Below are positions 25,374 through 33,214 of a stretch of 38,092 bases of DNA, one piece after another (position 1 is the first letter of the stretch; the number at the start of each line of letters is the position of its first letter). The DNA comes from Muribaculaceae bacterium (GTDB taxonomy: Bacteria > Bacteroidota > Bacteroidia > Bacteroidales > Muribaculaceae), in the NCBI GenBank assembly GCA_017620885.1, contig JAGAUF010000118.1, positions 1 to 38,092 of the forward strand. Direction: 5' to 3'. Under the pieces are notes generated by a model. That model was not told where the DNA came from and did no database searches. It worked only from the letters and a program-made list of their open reading frames with translations. The position numbers were made by a program, and so were the translations under genes.

Positions 25374-25540
25374 TCACATTTTTGCCCCGTTGGACAACGC
25401 GGCACCAAGCCACGGTATGAAAACTACTGCGCCAATAAGAATCGGAGCAAACTCGCAAATCAGCCATATAAGCCCAAAAACAACAACGCCGATACCAACA
25501 CCGTCAGAAAAATTCTAAGAATATCCATTTTCGTCAACAT
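25374..25540 (-). pseudogene. Possible frameshifted tiny membrane-protein gene
   Basis: From the ATG at 25540 (or the in-frame ATG at 25528) a 26-codon frame reads MLTKMDILRIFLTV and more hydrophobic residues, ending at 25460. An overlapping frame without a start codon continues as a long hydrophobic stretch (GIGVVVFGLIWLICEFAPIL, then GAVVFIPWLGAALSNGAKM) to a stop at 25374. Joined by one frameshift near 25495-25500 they would make a membrane protein of about 55 residues. I do not recognise it. It may be a decayed gene, a programmed frameshift, a sequencing error or chance. Confidence 0.3.
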
Positions 25541-25657
25541 AACAATAACCGTTTAAATTATCAAAAGCTCCCCCTATCCACTTCACAACAATTTATTAAA
25601 ACAAGGACAATCTTCAAAAGCTGATCCCAAAAGGTGTTATTTTACCGCATATCAAGT

Positions 25658-25801
25658 CTAAAAAAGCACACTGCGCAATAGCAGCAAAACAAGCAAAACG
25701 CCCGGCACATAAACACCGACCAAGCCCCAATCGTCCCCTCTTTCACCGCGCGAAGCAGCGCCACGAATACTCTCAAATAATTCAATCGCATATCTTTTCA
25801 T
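25658..25801 (-). CDS. Possible 47-residue single-pass membrane protein
   Basis: The frame starts ATG at 25801 with MKRYAIELFESIRGAASRGE, then RGDDWGLVG and a membrane-like stretch VYVPGVLLVLLLLRSVLF, stopping TAG at 25658. A charged amphipathic N-terminus followed by one C-terminal hydrophobic helix is a usual layout of bacterial small membrane proteins. No recognised family, no clear promoter and no strong ribosome-binding site (which are rare in this phylum anyway). It shares strand and hydrophobic character with the frame at 25374-25540, 117 bases away. Confidence 0.4.
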   Translation of the reverse strand: MKRYAIELFESIRGAASRGERGDDWGLVGVYVPGVLLVLLLLRSVLF

Positions 25802-25976
25802 AATTATCTCGTTTTTTACTTCCCTACTCATTCACATTCCTTATTAAACACCCTCTATCATCCCTCCCCTCGCTGCAAAATTACTACCTTATCACTGCCA
25901 TATCCCTGCACTGCGATGTTAAACAATCTTAAAATATTCATCCTCACACACTGCCGGCATCTTCACTCCTTCGGAA
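25802..25976. other. Intergenic DNA, no gene recognised
   Basis: This remainder of the 796-base gap between pnp and gldE is AT-rich with pyrimidine-rich stretches on the plus strand (TTCCCTACTCATTC, CCTCTATCATCCCTCCCC). I see no coding frame, tRNA or long repeat. The gldE promoter follows. Confidence 0.5.
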
Positions 25977-26008
25977 TTTGCGTATCTCAAAAATTATATC
26001 TATCTTTG
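25977..26008 (+). promoter_or_regulatory. Promoter of gldE
   Basis: TTTG at 25977-25980 and TATCTTTG at 26001-26008 are exactly 20 bases apart, a full Bacteroidetes consensus promoter. The leader to gldE is about 60 bases. Confidence 0.85.
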
Positions 26009-26075
26009 CATCGCATAACCGAGAATTATGAAAATGATAATATTTTCTTAATTCTATTTTTAGAATTTACTTATT

Positions 26076-27455
26076 TTGGACACTGACCCCTTACCAATTG
26101 CGTCCCCGACGCTTAACCTCATATTACTCGCCTCAAATCTTATCTCTTTTCATGCCCCGGAAAATATGTCTTGGGCCGCATGGTCGGTTATCGTTCTGAT
26201 TGCTGTCCTATGTCTTGCAATATCCGCTTTCGTCTCCGGATCAGAAATTGCATATTTCGGACTCAACAAATCGCAGATTGACGAAATGCGTGACGACGAC
26301 GACCAGCGTGCTCAAAAAGCATATTCCCTTATATCAAAATCAGAACGGCTACTCGCCACTATCCTGATTTCCAACAATCTCGTCAATATTACCCTCGTCG
26401 TTCTCCTGACTTTCGCAATCTCTGCGACTGTCCAATTCGAAAATACCGTCATTGAATTCCTCCTCCAGACAGTATTCCTGACTTTCCTTCTGCTCCTTTT
26501 CGGCGAAATCCTCCCAAAGCTCGTCGCACGTGGCAAAACTGTCAAATGGGTAAAAATGGCCGCTCCCGGAATATCTTTCCTTTACAACATATTCTCGCCT
26601 CTTTCCAAGATATTGGTCAGCAGCACGTCAATCGTAAACCGTATCGTGACTAAAAAACAGGAAAGCATTTCCACCGACGAGCTTGAAAAGGCCCTCGAAA
26701 TTTCAGACGTTAAAGAAGGGAAAGATAAAGAGATGCTCGAAGGAATCCTCACTTTCGGCGAAACGGAAGTACGCGATATTATGATTTCCCGCGTCGACGT
26801 AACATCCATCGAATACCACGACAAATGGTCTGACGTCCTGAAGGTGATTCTCAATTCAGGATACTCGCGAATCCCCGTCTATGATACTTCTCAAGACACT
26901 ATACGCGGAATCCTGTACGCCAAAGATCTCCTCCCCTACTTCGACAAGGCCGACGATTCTTTCAAGTGGCAGACGCTCCTCCGAGATCCTTACTTCGTCC
27001 CGGAATCCAGAATGATCGATGACCTCCTCGAAGACTTCCGTAAGAAAAAAATCCATATCGCTATCGTAATCGACGAATACGGCGGCACAAGCGGTATCGT
27101 AACCCTCGAAGACATCATCGAAGAAATCATCGGTGAAATCGACGACGAATACGACAATGACGAAGCAATTTTCAAGAAAATCGCTCCCAACACATACATC
27201 TGCGACGGTAAAATGAACCTCAACGACTTCTGCCGCGCTACAGGCGTCGAGGAAGAGGAACTCGAAAAAGACGCCGAGGGTGCCGAAACTATCGCAGGAC
27301 TTATACTTGCCATAAAAGGAGACTTCCCCGAGCGTAAGGAAGAAATCCTATGCGGAAGATGCCATTTCCTTGTCCTTCGCATTGAGAAACACCGCATCAC
27401 GTCAGTCAGGGTCCACGTAGACGACGGCCCGGCTCACTCCGATGAAAATAATTAA
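26076..27455 (+). CDS. gldE: GldE-like CNNM/CorC transporter-family protein
   Basis: The 459-residue protein starts with a TTG codon (26076) giving MDTDPLPIASP; the next candidate is ATG at about 26166. Family members usually begin with a similar DPDPL stretch, so I keep TTG. It has a DUF21/CNNM membrane domain with about four segments (ISAFVSGSEIAYFGLNKSQI is characteristic). Two CBS domains (MISRVDVTSIEYHDKWSD; IAIVIDEYGGTSGIVTLEDI) and a C-terminal CorC_HlyC domain follow. GldE was named for gliding in Flavobacteria, but it is conserved in non-gliding gut Bacteroidales, where a role in lipoprotein or cation handling is suspected. Predicted inner-membrane location. The phosphopantetheinyl transferase gene follows after 38 bases. 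Confidence 0.88.
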   Translation: MDTDPLPIASPTLNLILLASNLISFHAPENMSWAAWSVIVLIAVLCLAISAFVSGSEIAYFGLNKSQIDEMRDDDDQRAQKAYSLISKSERLLATILISNNLVNITLVVLLTFAISATVQFENTVIEFLLQTVFLTFLLLLFGEILPKLVARGKTVKWVKMAAPGISFLYNIFSPLSKILVSSTSIVNRIVTKKQESISTDELEKALEISDVKEGKDKEMLEGILTFGETEVRDIMISRVDVTSIEYHDKWSDVLKVILNSGYSRIPVYDTSQDTIRGILYAKDLLPYFDKADDSFKWQTLLRDPYFVPESRMIDDLLEDFRKKKIHIAIVIDEYGGTSGIVTLEDIIEEIIGEIDDEYDNDEAIFKKIAPNTYICDGKMNLNDFCRATGVEEEELEKDAEGAETIAGLILAIKGDFPERKEEILCGRCHFLVLRIEKHRITSVRVHVDDGPAHSDENN

Positions 27456-27493
27456 CCCTACCCTCTTCTCGCTTAAATCCGATTCGCTTGCCT

Positions 27494-28165
27494 ATGAACA
27501 CCGAATTCATCTATTGGAGACACATCATCCCACAGGGTATAAAAATAGAAGAAATCACCGGACGAGAAGACAAATCCGGCAAAGTATGGCGCACGCTCGC
27601 TTATCAAGTCTATGGAGAAAACGGCAAAACCGATTTCCGTACCATTTCTCATACGCCCCTCGGAGCGCCGCTGATTGACAACGAAAACGCTCGCATATCC
27701 GTTTCTCACGCCGACCGTATGCTCGTCGTCGCATCCCTCCCCAAAACGCCCGAAATCGACCTGACCGACTTCAATACAAGAACCGCCGTAGGAGTCGACA
27801 CCGAGCGCCAAGACCGCGAGCAAGTCCTCAAAATCCGGTCCAAATTCCTCTCCGACAGCGAGCTGACCGCTATCCCGCAAGATGACGTAACAGCCAACCT
27901 TATCGCATGGACAGCTAAAGAAGCTCTTTACAAGGCTGCACTCCTCTCCACCATCGAATATCGTAATGATCTCCGCATCGTTACTCTCCCGACTCTGCAG
28001 ACTCAATTCCCCCTCTCATCCGATTCTTCCGTTGAAGGAAAGGCTCTCATCCGCCGCCCCGAAGGAGAATATCCATTCGACCTGATCTCTTACCTCTCCG
28101 ATGGTTACATCATCACAGTCGCATTCTCTCCCAAATGCGCCAAATTCAAAAAATCATCTCGATAA
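27494..28165 (+). CDS. 4'-phosphopantetheinyl transferase superfamily protein
   Basis: The 223-residue protein (ATG at 27494; a TTG two codons earlier is less likely) carries the Sfp-type motifs: ARISVSHADRMLVVA, RTAVGVDTERQDR (Mg-binding Asp and Glu) and LIAWTAKEALYKA (the WxxKEA block). Such enzymes move phosphopantetheine from CoA to a carrier protein. The two-domain Sfp-like length, rather than the 120-residue AcpS, suggests broad carrier specificity, possibly for fatty-acid or aryl-polyene carriers; the partner is not encoded here. It is cotranscribed with gldE and ends before a shared bidirectional terminator. Confidence 0.88.
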   Translation: MNTEFIYWRHIIPQGIKIEEITGREDKSGKVWRTLAYQVYGENGKTDFRTISHTPLGAPLIDNENARISVSHADRMLVVASLPKTPEIDLTDFNTRTAVGVDTERQDREQVLKIRSKFLSDSELTAIPQDDVTANLIAWTAKEALYKAALLSTIEYRNDLRIVTLPTLQTQFPLSSDSSVEGKALIRRPEGEYPFDLISYLSDGYIITVAFSPKCAKFKKSSR

Positions 28166-28203
28166 CCTCCGTAACCCGCAATTAAAAGCAGCCCATAATG
28201 ACC

Positions 28204-28247
28204 AAAAATAACGCGCCATTTTTCAATGACGCGTCATTTTTTTCGTA
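28204..28247. terminator. Bidirectional terminator between converging genes
   Basis: AAAAATAACGCG (28204-28215) and CGCGTCATTTTT (28230-28241) form a stem with one mismatch and a 14-base loop, with T-runs on both exits. It serves the phosphopantetheinyl transferase gene (plus) and the Bax-inhibitor gene (minus). An overlapping 14-base perfect palindrome AATGACGCGTCATT lies at 28225-28238. Confidence 0.7.
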
Positions 28248-28258
28248 TTTCGTTAAGA

Positions 28259-28981
28259 TCAATTCCTGTCGCCGAAGATACGGAGAAGGAAGAGGAACAG
28301 GTTGATGAAATCAAGATAAAGATTCATCGCACCCATCGTCGCCAACTTGTCGCTCGTGGCGCCGTCAAGCTCCGGAGCATTGGCCAACTGCTTGATTTGC
28401 TGCGTATCCCATGCGGTAAGACCGATGAAAAGCACTACGCCCACAATCGAGACTATCCACTCCAGCTGGCTGCTCTGCAAGAACAGATTCACAACCATGA
28501 CGATGATAAGCCCGAAAAGACCCATCATCAGATAGGAACCCATGCGGCTCAAATCGCTTTTCGTCAGATAGCCGTAGACCGACATCGCCCCGAAAACGCC
28601 CGCTGTTATGAAGAACGTATAGGCTATCGAACCCAGACTGTACGCAAAGAATATCGACGACATCCATGCGCCCATAAGGGCTGAATAGACTATAAACATC
28701 ACCAGCGTAGTCGCCGGCGACATCTTTGCCAGACGCACAGGAATCATTATAGCCATAGCGAACATTGCGATCAACATTCCCCAGAAGATTAACTGATTGC
28801 TGAATATCGCAATTGCAATAGCAGGATTGCTCGCGATGCCGAGCGACACAAACGCCGTCACCAGCAAGCCGATGAACATCCTAACATAAACTTTCTTCAA
28901 TACGGAGTTCGTACGGGCTACTGCCGGCGTTCCGTTGCCGCCACCAAAATACGGAGGAGGCGTCTGATTGTTGTAATTCAT
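28259..28981 (-). CDS. Bax inhibitor-1/YccA family membrane protein
   Basis: The 240-residue protein has a Pro/Gly-rich cytoplasmic N-terminus (MNYNNQTPPPYFGGGNG), then about seven membrane helices and the BI-1 landmarks GLTAWDTQQIKQLA and ALNLYLDFINLF-like LYLDFINLFLFLLRIFG near the C-terminus. Family members act as pH-gated calcium leak channels or modulate membrane proteases such as FtsH; the role in Bacteroidetes is unproven. It stands alone on the minus strand. The only promoter-like signal upstream resembles a sigma-54 site, which would suggest stress-type control. Confidence 0.9.
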   Translation of the reverse strand: MNYNNQTPPPYFGGGNGTPAVARTNSVLKKVYVRMFIGLLVTAFVSLGIASNPAIAIAIFSNQLIFWGMLIAMFAMAIMIPVRLAKMSPATTLVMFIVYSALMGAWMSSIFFAYSLGSIAYTFFITAGVFGAMSVYGYLTKSDLSRMGSYLMMGLFGLIIVMVVNLFLQSSQLEWIVSIVGVVLFIGLTAWDTQQIKQLANAPELDGATSDKLATMGAMNLYLDFINLFLFLLRIFGDRN

Positions 28982-29083
28982 AATTTATTCTGATTATCTT
29001 ATTTATTGTCTTTAATTCCGATTGATGAAGTCGTGAAATCGTCTCCGACACTTCTCAGCGACCGCATCATCGTTTTATATATA

Positions 29084-29100
29084 GACAATTTTCGTGCCAA
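29084..29100 (-). promoter_or_regulatory. Candidate sigma-54 promoter of the Bax-inhibitor gene
   Basis: On the minus strand the sequence TTGGCACGAAAATTGTC fits the RpoN pattern TGGCAC-N5-TTGC at all but the last base (TTGT), with correct spacing of the -24 GG and -12 element. Transcription would start about 90 bases before the ATG at 28981. No TAnnTTTG promoter was found in the same gap. Confidence 0.45.
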
Positions 29101-29123
29101 AAAGTTACATCATCTTTCAGAAA

Positions 29124-30899
29124 TTACATTCGCTCCGGCATTTCCATACCTAACAGAGCGACTGCATTCTTCAAAGTGCGGCCTACGACGCGCGACAATT
29201 CAAGGCGGAAACCCTTCTGCGCACCATTCTCCTCCTTCATTATCGGATGATCATAATAGAACTGATTGTACGTCTTGGCCAAATCGTAGGCATAATTGGC
29301 TATCAACGCCGGAGAATAGCTGCGTCCTGCCTCTGCCAGAACGTTCGGGAAATCCGAAATTTTCTGAATCAGAGCAGTTTCCTTCTCGTCAGGAATGGCA
29401 GACTTGGCAGAGGATTTGTCATAAGCACCTGCCTTGCGCATTACCGACTGAATACGCGCATACGTATACTGGAGGAACGGACCCGTGTTGCCGTTGAAAT
29501 CGATGCTCTCCTTCGGATTGAAAAGCATATCACGGCGAGGATCAACCTTCAGAAGGAAATATTTCAATGCACCAAGGCCTACCATTCGGGCGACTTCGGC
29601 GGCCTCTTCCTTCTCCATATCGGCGAAACGTTCGGCCGACGCCTCAGCAGCGTCATTGATCATCGTGTCCATCAGATCGTCGGCATCAACTACCGTCCCC
29701 TCGCGGCTCTTCATCTTACCCTCCGGAAGATTCACCATACCGTAGGAGAAATGCGTCAGATCCTTCCCCCATTTAAACCCGAGACGGTCAAGCAGCAGCG
29801 ACAAAACCTGAAAATGATAGTTCTGCTCATTGCCCACCACGTAGATCATCTTGTCGATAGGATAATCGCGGAAACGAAGTTTGGCCGTTCCTATATCCTG
29901 AGTCATATAGACCGACGTGCCGTCGGCGCGAAGCAGCAGCTTATGGTCAAGGCCGGCATCAGTCAGATCAGCCCATACCGAACCGTCCTCCTTCCGATAC
30001 ATAATCCCTTTCTCAAGGCCTGAAAGCACTAATTCCTTACCCTCAAGATACGTGTCCGACTCATAATATATCTTGTCGAAATTCACGCCCATCCGCTTAT
30101 ATGTCTCGTCGAATCCGGCGTAAACCCATCCGTTCATCGTGCGCCAGAGCTCGCGCACTTCCGCATCGTTCTGCTCCCATTTGCGAAGCATTTCGCGCGC
30201 CTCCTTCATCAGCGGCGACGCTTCCTTCGCTTCATCCTCGCTCATCCCCTGAGCCTGAAGAGCTTTCAATTCTTCACGGTAATGTTTGTCAAACGACACA
30301 TAGAAATCCCCGATAAGATGGTCGCCCTTCTTCCCGGTAGATTCAGGCGTGGCGCCCTCGCCCCATTTCTTCCACGCCAGCATCGACTTGCAGATATGGA
30401 TGCCGCGGTCGTTTACAATATTCGTCTTTACTACCTTGTGGCCGTTTGCCTTCAGAATCTCCGAAAGCGAATACCCTAACAGGTTGTTGCGAACGTGTCC
30501 GAGGTGCAGAGGCTTGTTAGTGTTTGGCGACGAATACTCCACCATGACGAGTTTGGAGTCGGGGCCGGCCTCTTTGAATCCATATTTCTCATCGTCGGAT
30601 ATCGACAGCAGCAGATCCACCCACTGCGTCTGCGCGATTGTCAAGTTCAAGAAACCTTTGATTACGTTATATTTCTCAACGGCCGGCACGTTTTCCTGCA
30701 GCCATGCGCCAATTTCACGACCCGTATCCTCCGGGCCCTTGTGAGATGCGCGCAAATACGGGAACACGACTACCGTCAAATTGCCTTCAAATTCCTTCTT
30801 CGTGGCCGACACCTGCACGCTCTCTTCCGCTACATCAGCGCCATAGAGTGCTTTAACACAGGCTGCCACGCCCTTCTTTACTTCCTTTTCTAAACTCAT
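29124..30899 (-). CDS. argS: Arginyl-tRNA synthetase
   Basis: The 591-residue class I synthetase charges tRNA-Arg. It has the N-terminal ArgRS additional domain, the HIGH-type signature SSPNTNKPLHLGHVRNNLLG (HLGH at 132-135), the degenerate KMSKS loop GKMKSREGTVVDADDL, and the C-terminal DALR anticodon-binding domain (YSPALIANYAYDLAKTYNQF). Length is normal. It lies downstream of the HU gene on the same strand, separated by 115 bases with no clear promoter, so cotranscription is possible. Confidence 0.97.
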   Translation of the reverse strand: MSLEKEVKKGVAACVKALYGADVAEESVQVSATKKEFEGNLTVVVFPYLRASHKGPEDTGREIGAWLQENVPAVEKYNVIKGFLNLTIAQTQWVDLLLSISDDEKYGFKEAGPDSKLVMVEYSSPNTNKPLHLGHVRNNLLGYSLSEILKANGHKVVKTNIVNDRGIHICKSMLAWKKWGEGATPESTGKKGDHLIGDFYVSFDKHYREELKALQAQGMSEDEAKEASPLMKEAREMLRKWEQNDAEVRELWRTMNGWVYAGFDETYKRMGVNFDKIYYESDTYLEGKELVLSGLEKGIMYRKEDGSVWADLTDAGLDHKLLLRADGTSVYMTQDIGTAKLRFRDYPIDKMIYVVGNEQNYHFQVLSLLLDRLGFKWGKDLTHFSYGMVNLPEGKMKSREGTVVDADDLMDTMINDAAEASAERFADMEKEEAAEVARMVGLGALKYFLLKVDPRRDMLFNPKESIDFNGNTGPFLQYTYARIQSVMRKAGAYDKSSAKSAIPDEKETALIQKISDFPNVLAEAGRSYSPALIANYAYDLAKTYNQFYYDHPIMKEENGAQKGFRLELSRVVGRTLKNAVALLGMEMPERM

Positions 30900-30909
30900 C
30901 CTTTTCTCT

Positions 30910-31014
30910 CTATATTGTCTTTATACAACGCACAGCGAAGCCGATACCCTCGTTGCCGGGGATATCGCCTTCTGTTCTTTCGTTTGTCTTGTTCGCTGAC
31001 CGACTCTCAGTAAT
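30910..31014 (-). other. In-frame open stretch after the HU stop, possible gene remnant
   Basis: Directly after the HU TAA the same frame continues 34 sense codons to a TAG at 30910. The last part reads NEGIGFAVRCIK, which resembles the C-terminal end (GFxVRC) of formylglycine-generating-enzyme-like or Fibrobacter-paralogue domains, preceded by ESRSAN. The region can also fold: GCGATA...TATCGGC-type arms around 30950-30980. It could be a relic, a readthrough tail, or chance. Confidence 0.2.
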
Positions 31015-31278
31015 TTATTTGCCGAGACCTGCCGATGCTTTGAATTTAACAACCTTACGTGCGGGTACGTCAACGATTTCGCCCGTACGAGGATTCTTGC
31101 ATTTACGTGCAGCCTTCTCCTGTACAGAGAATGTACCGAAGCCGATAAGCTGAATCTTATCCTCATTGGCAAGTGCCTGTTCAATGCTTTCAAGGGTGGC
31201 GTCAAGAGCCTTCTTTGCCTGCTCTTTGTTCAACGATGCTTTTGCAGCGATCGCGTTTACCAATTCTGTCTTTGTCAT
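31015..31278 (-). CDS. HU family DNA-binding protein
   Basis: The open frame reaches 31350, but the conserved start is MTKTELVNAIAAKASLNKEQ at 31278, giving 87 residues. GFGTFSVQEKAARKCKNPRTG contains the beta-arm region with the signature for minor-groove binding, and the end RKVVKFKASAGLGK is standard for HU-beta. It bends and compacts DNA as a dimer. The Bacteroidetes promoter at 31309-31339 leaves a leader of about 30 bases. argS follows. Confidence 0.96.
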   Translation of the reverse strand: MTKTELVNAIAAKASLNKEQAKKALDATLESIEQALANEDKIQLIGFGTFSVQEKAARKCKNPRTGEIVDVPARKVVKFKASAGLGK

Positions 31279-31308
31279 AGTCTTTGGTGTATTACTGTAT
31301 TTCGGTGG

Positions 31309-31339
31309 CAAAACTAACAAAATTTTTCTGCATTTCAAA
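31309..31339 (-). promoter_or_regulatory. Promoter of the HU gene
   Basis: Minus-strand TAGTTTTG (31316-31309) matches TAnnTTTG and TTTG (31339-31336) lies 19 bases upstream. Confidence 0.8.
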
Positions 31340-31521
31340 TTATTTCGCAAAAAAAATGCACTTCTTTCCCTTTTTCACCCCTTTATACCCCCTCAAACTC
31401 CCGTTTTTCTCCATTTCTGCGACTCCAAATACTCTTTTTGCTCCATTTATACCCCTCTTCCCTTCTCCATCCCTACATCAATTTATTCTCTATTTCTTCC
31501 ACCATTTCCATAAATTATTGC

Positions 31522-31529
31522 TAATTTTG
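31522..31529 (+). promoter_or_regulatory. -7 element for the rhomboid operon
   Basis: TAATTTTG matches the -7 consensus 45 bases before the first rhomboid ATG. No good -33 TTTG was found. The DNA between it and the HU promoter (about 31360-31510) is a pyrimidine-rich tract without a gene. Confidence 0.5.
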
Positions 31530-31574
31530 CACCATCATCGCGCTGACTATGTTCACGCTTACTTAATCATAATT

Positions 31575-32342
31575 ATGACAAGATACAATAACTTCTCGCT
31601 CCCCCCACTTTCATCCGTCACAATCAATCTTATCATCATCAACGTCATCATCTGGGCCGTAGAGATGATTATGCCGGCCTTCGGACGAATTATGATCAAA
31701 TACGGAGGACTGCACCTCATTGGAGCGCAAGACTTCAACCCTTTGCAGTTCGTCACATACGCTTTCCTCCACGACAACACTACCATCCTCCACATATTCT
31801 TCAATATGTTCACGCTATGGATGTTCGGCCGCACTCTCGAACGAGTATGGGGTGCAAAACGCTTCCTCCTCTTCTATTTCGTCTGCACTATCGGCGCCGC
31901 TGTCGTCCAAGAAGCTATCTGGCTCCTCACTTGGCACAATGATTTCCTCGAAGCATTGGCAAGAATCAACTATACATCCGTTGATGCAATCAAGCAGGAC
32001 GTCTACGCAGCATTAGCAAACCACGATCCGGCGCTGACAACGTCCATGATGCAATTTAAATCCAGCCTCGTGACTATCGGTGCGTCAGGTGCGATTTTCG
32101 GTCTCCTCCTCGGATTCGCTTTCGTTTTCCCCAATATCCCCTTATACCTCTTCTTCATCCCCGTACCGATCAAAGCTAAATACATGGTACTCGGATACGC
32201 CGTCCTTGAGTTCTTCTTCGGTGTAAACGGGAATTTCGGCACCGTGGCACACTTCGCTCACCTCGGAGGGATGCTCTTCGGACTCATTCTTCTCTTATAT
32301 TGGAAAAAGAACGGCACTCTGCACGGCAATCAGTTCTATTGA
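31575..32342 (+). CDS. Rhomboid family intramembrane serine protease
   Basis: The start is ATG 31575 (MTRYNNFSLPPLSSVTINLI); the open frame runs further upstream but through low-complexity intergenic DNA. The 255-residue protein has six membrane helices. HIFFNMFTLWMFG is the Asn-containing helix, TIGASGAIFGLLLG holds the nucleophile S171, and HFAHLGGMLFG holds the catalytic H229. It would cleave transmembrane segments within the inner membrane; substrates are unknown. A roughly 50-residue charged insert (about 118-165) lies between helices 3 and 4. A second rhomboid gene follows after 49 bases. Confidence 0.92.
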   Translation: MTRYNNFSLPPLSSVTINLIIINVIIWAVEMIMPAFGRIMIKYGGLHLIGAQDFNPLQFVTYAFLHDNTTILHIFFNMFTLWMFGRTLERVWGAKRFLLFYFVCTIGAAVVQEAIWLLTWHNDFLEALARINYTSVDAIKQDVYAALANHDPALTTSMMQFKSSLVTIGASGAIFGLLLGFAFVFPNIPLYLFFIPVPIKAKYMVLGYAVLEFFFGVNGNFGTVAHFAHLGGMLFGLILLLYWKKNGTLHGNQFY

Positions 32343-32391
32343 TTGCCACGCGACTCCACACTTTCCCCCTACGCCAATCCTATAACATCCG

Positions 32392-33204
32392 ATGAAACCG
32401 CTCGTCTTCCAGTCCATATCACCGCAGCGCCGCCCGGTAGCCATATTGATCGCCGTCAATGTGGTCATATTCCTCCTTTGCTTCATCGGACAACTCCTCG
32501 CCTCCCGCCATATAATCCCATTTTCGCCGCAAACCCTCCTCGGCCTCCCCTCATCGCTCACCGCGCTCGCAGCAGTCCCATGGACTCCGCTGACATATAT
32601 GTTCGTCCATACCGACATCCTGCACCTCATTTTCAATATGCTGTGGCTCTTCTGGTTTGGCGAAATAATCGCAGCCGATCGCACCCCGCGGCGCACCATC
32701 GCCGTATATTTCGCCGGTGGGCTCGCCGGAGCCGCCGCCTACATCATCTTCTCCCTCATCCGTGTATCCTCCCACACACTTTTCGGCGCATCAGCTTCCA
32801 TTCTTGCACTTATGGCTTACGCCGCTGTCATTGCGCCCAATTTCCCCGTCAGACTCGTATTCATCGGCGTCATAAAGCTGAAATGGATCGCGCTGGCTTG
32901 CACCCTCCTCGCATTCGTAGGCATCGGAGGATCATCATTACCTGCTCACATCGGCGGTTCTCTCGCAGGTCTTATCTTCGCTTTGCCGAGGCGACACACA
33001 AAACCTTCCACACCCATTGCACGTTTTACAAATACCGACGTCCGACGTTTCAAAAAAGCTGCCAGACACTCGGCTAAATCCGACCAAGAACGCCTCGACG
33101 TGCTCCTCGACAAAATCCGACTATCCGGATTCGATTCCCTCTCCCCTCGCGAGAAAGAAGAAATCAAACTCATCTCGCGAAGAATGGAAAACCACAAACA
33201 GTAA
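32392..33204 (+). CDS. Second rhomboid family serine protease with soluble tail
   Basis: The 270-residue protein has six membrane helices, HLIFNMLWLFWFGE, the serine loop HTLFGASASILAL (S134) and LPAHIGGSLAGLIF (H186), so the catalytic dyad is intact. A soluble C-terminal tail of about 70 residues is basic and then ends in a short helical motif (ERLDVLLDKIRLSGFDSLSP, EKEEIKLISRRM) seen in many Bacteroidetes rhomboids. It lies between the first rhomboid and the EEP-family gene (10 bases before it), so the three form an operon. Confidence 0.92.
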   Translation: MKPLVFQSISPQRRPVAILIAVNVVIFLLCFIGQLLASRHIIPFSPQTLLGLPSSLTALAAVPWTPLTYMFVHTDILHLIFNMLWLFWFGEIIAADRTPRRTIAVYFAGGLAGAAAYIIFSLIRVSSHTLFGASASILALMAYAAVIAPNFPVRLVFIGVIKLKWIALACTLLAFVGIGGSSLPAHIGGSLAGLIFALPRRHTKPSTPIARFTNTDVRRFKKAARHSAKSDQERLDVLLDKIRLSGFDSLSPREKEEIKLISRRMENHKQ

Positions 33205-33214
33205 CTCTCCGACT

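Noticed and set aside
28225-28238. Perfect palindrome AATGACGCGTCATT considered as an operator
   Set aside because: It lies between two converging gene ends and overlaps the bidirectional terminator, so a promoter-type operator role is unlikely.
31284-31574. Upstream in-frame extension of the first rhomboid by 97 codons
   Set aside because: It runs through pyrimidine-rich intergenic DNA, overlaps the promoter element at 31522, and reads as low-complexity Phe/Pro/Ser/His sequence.
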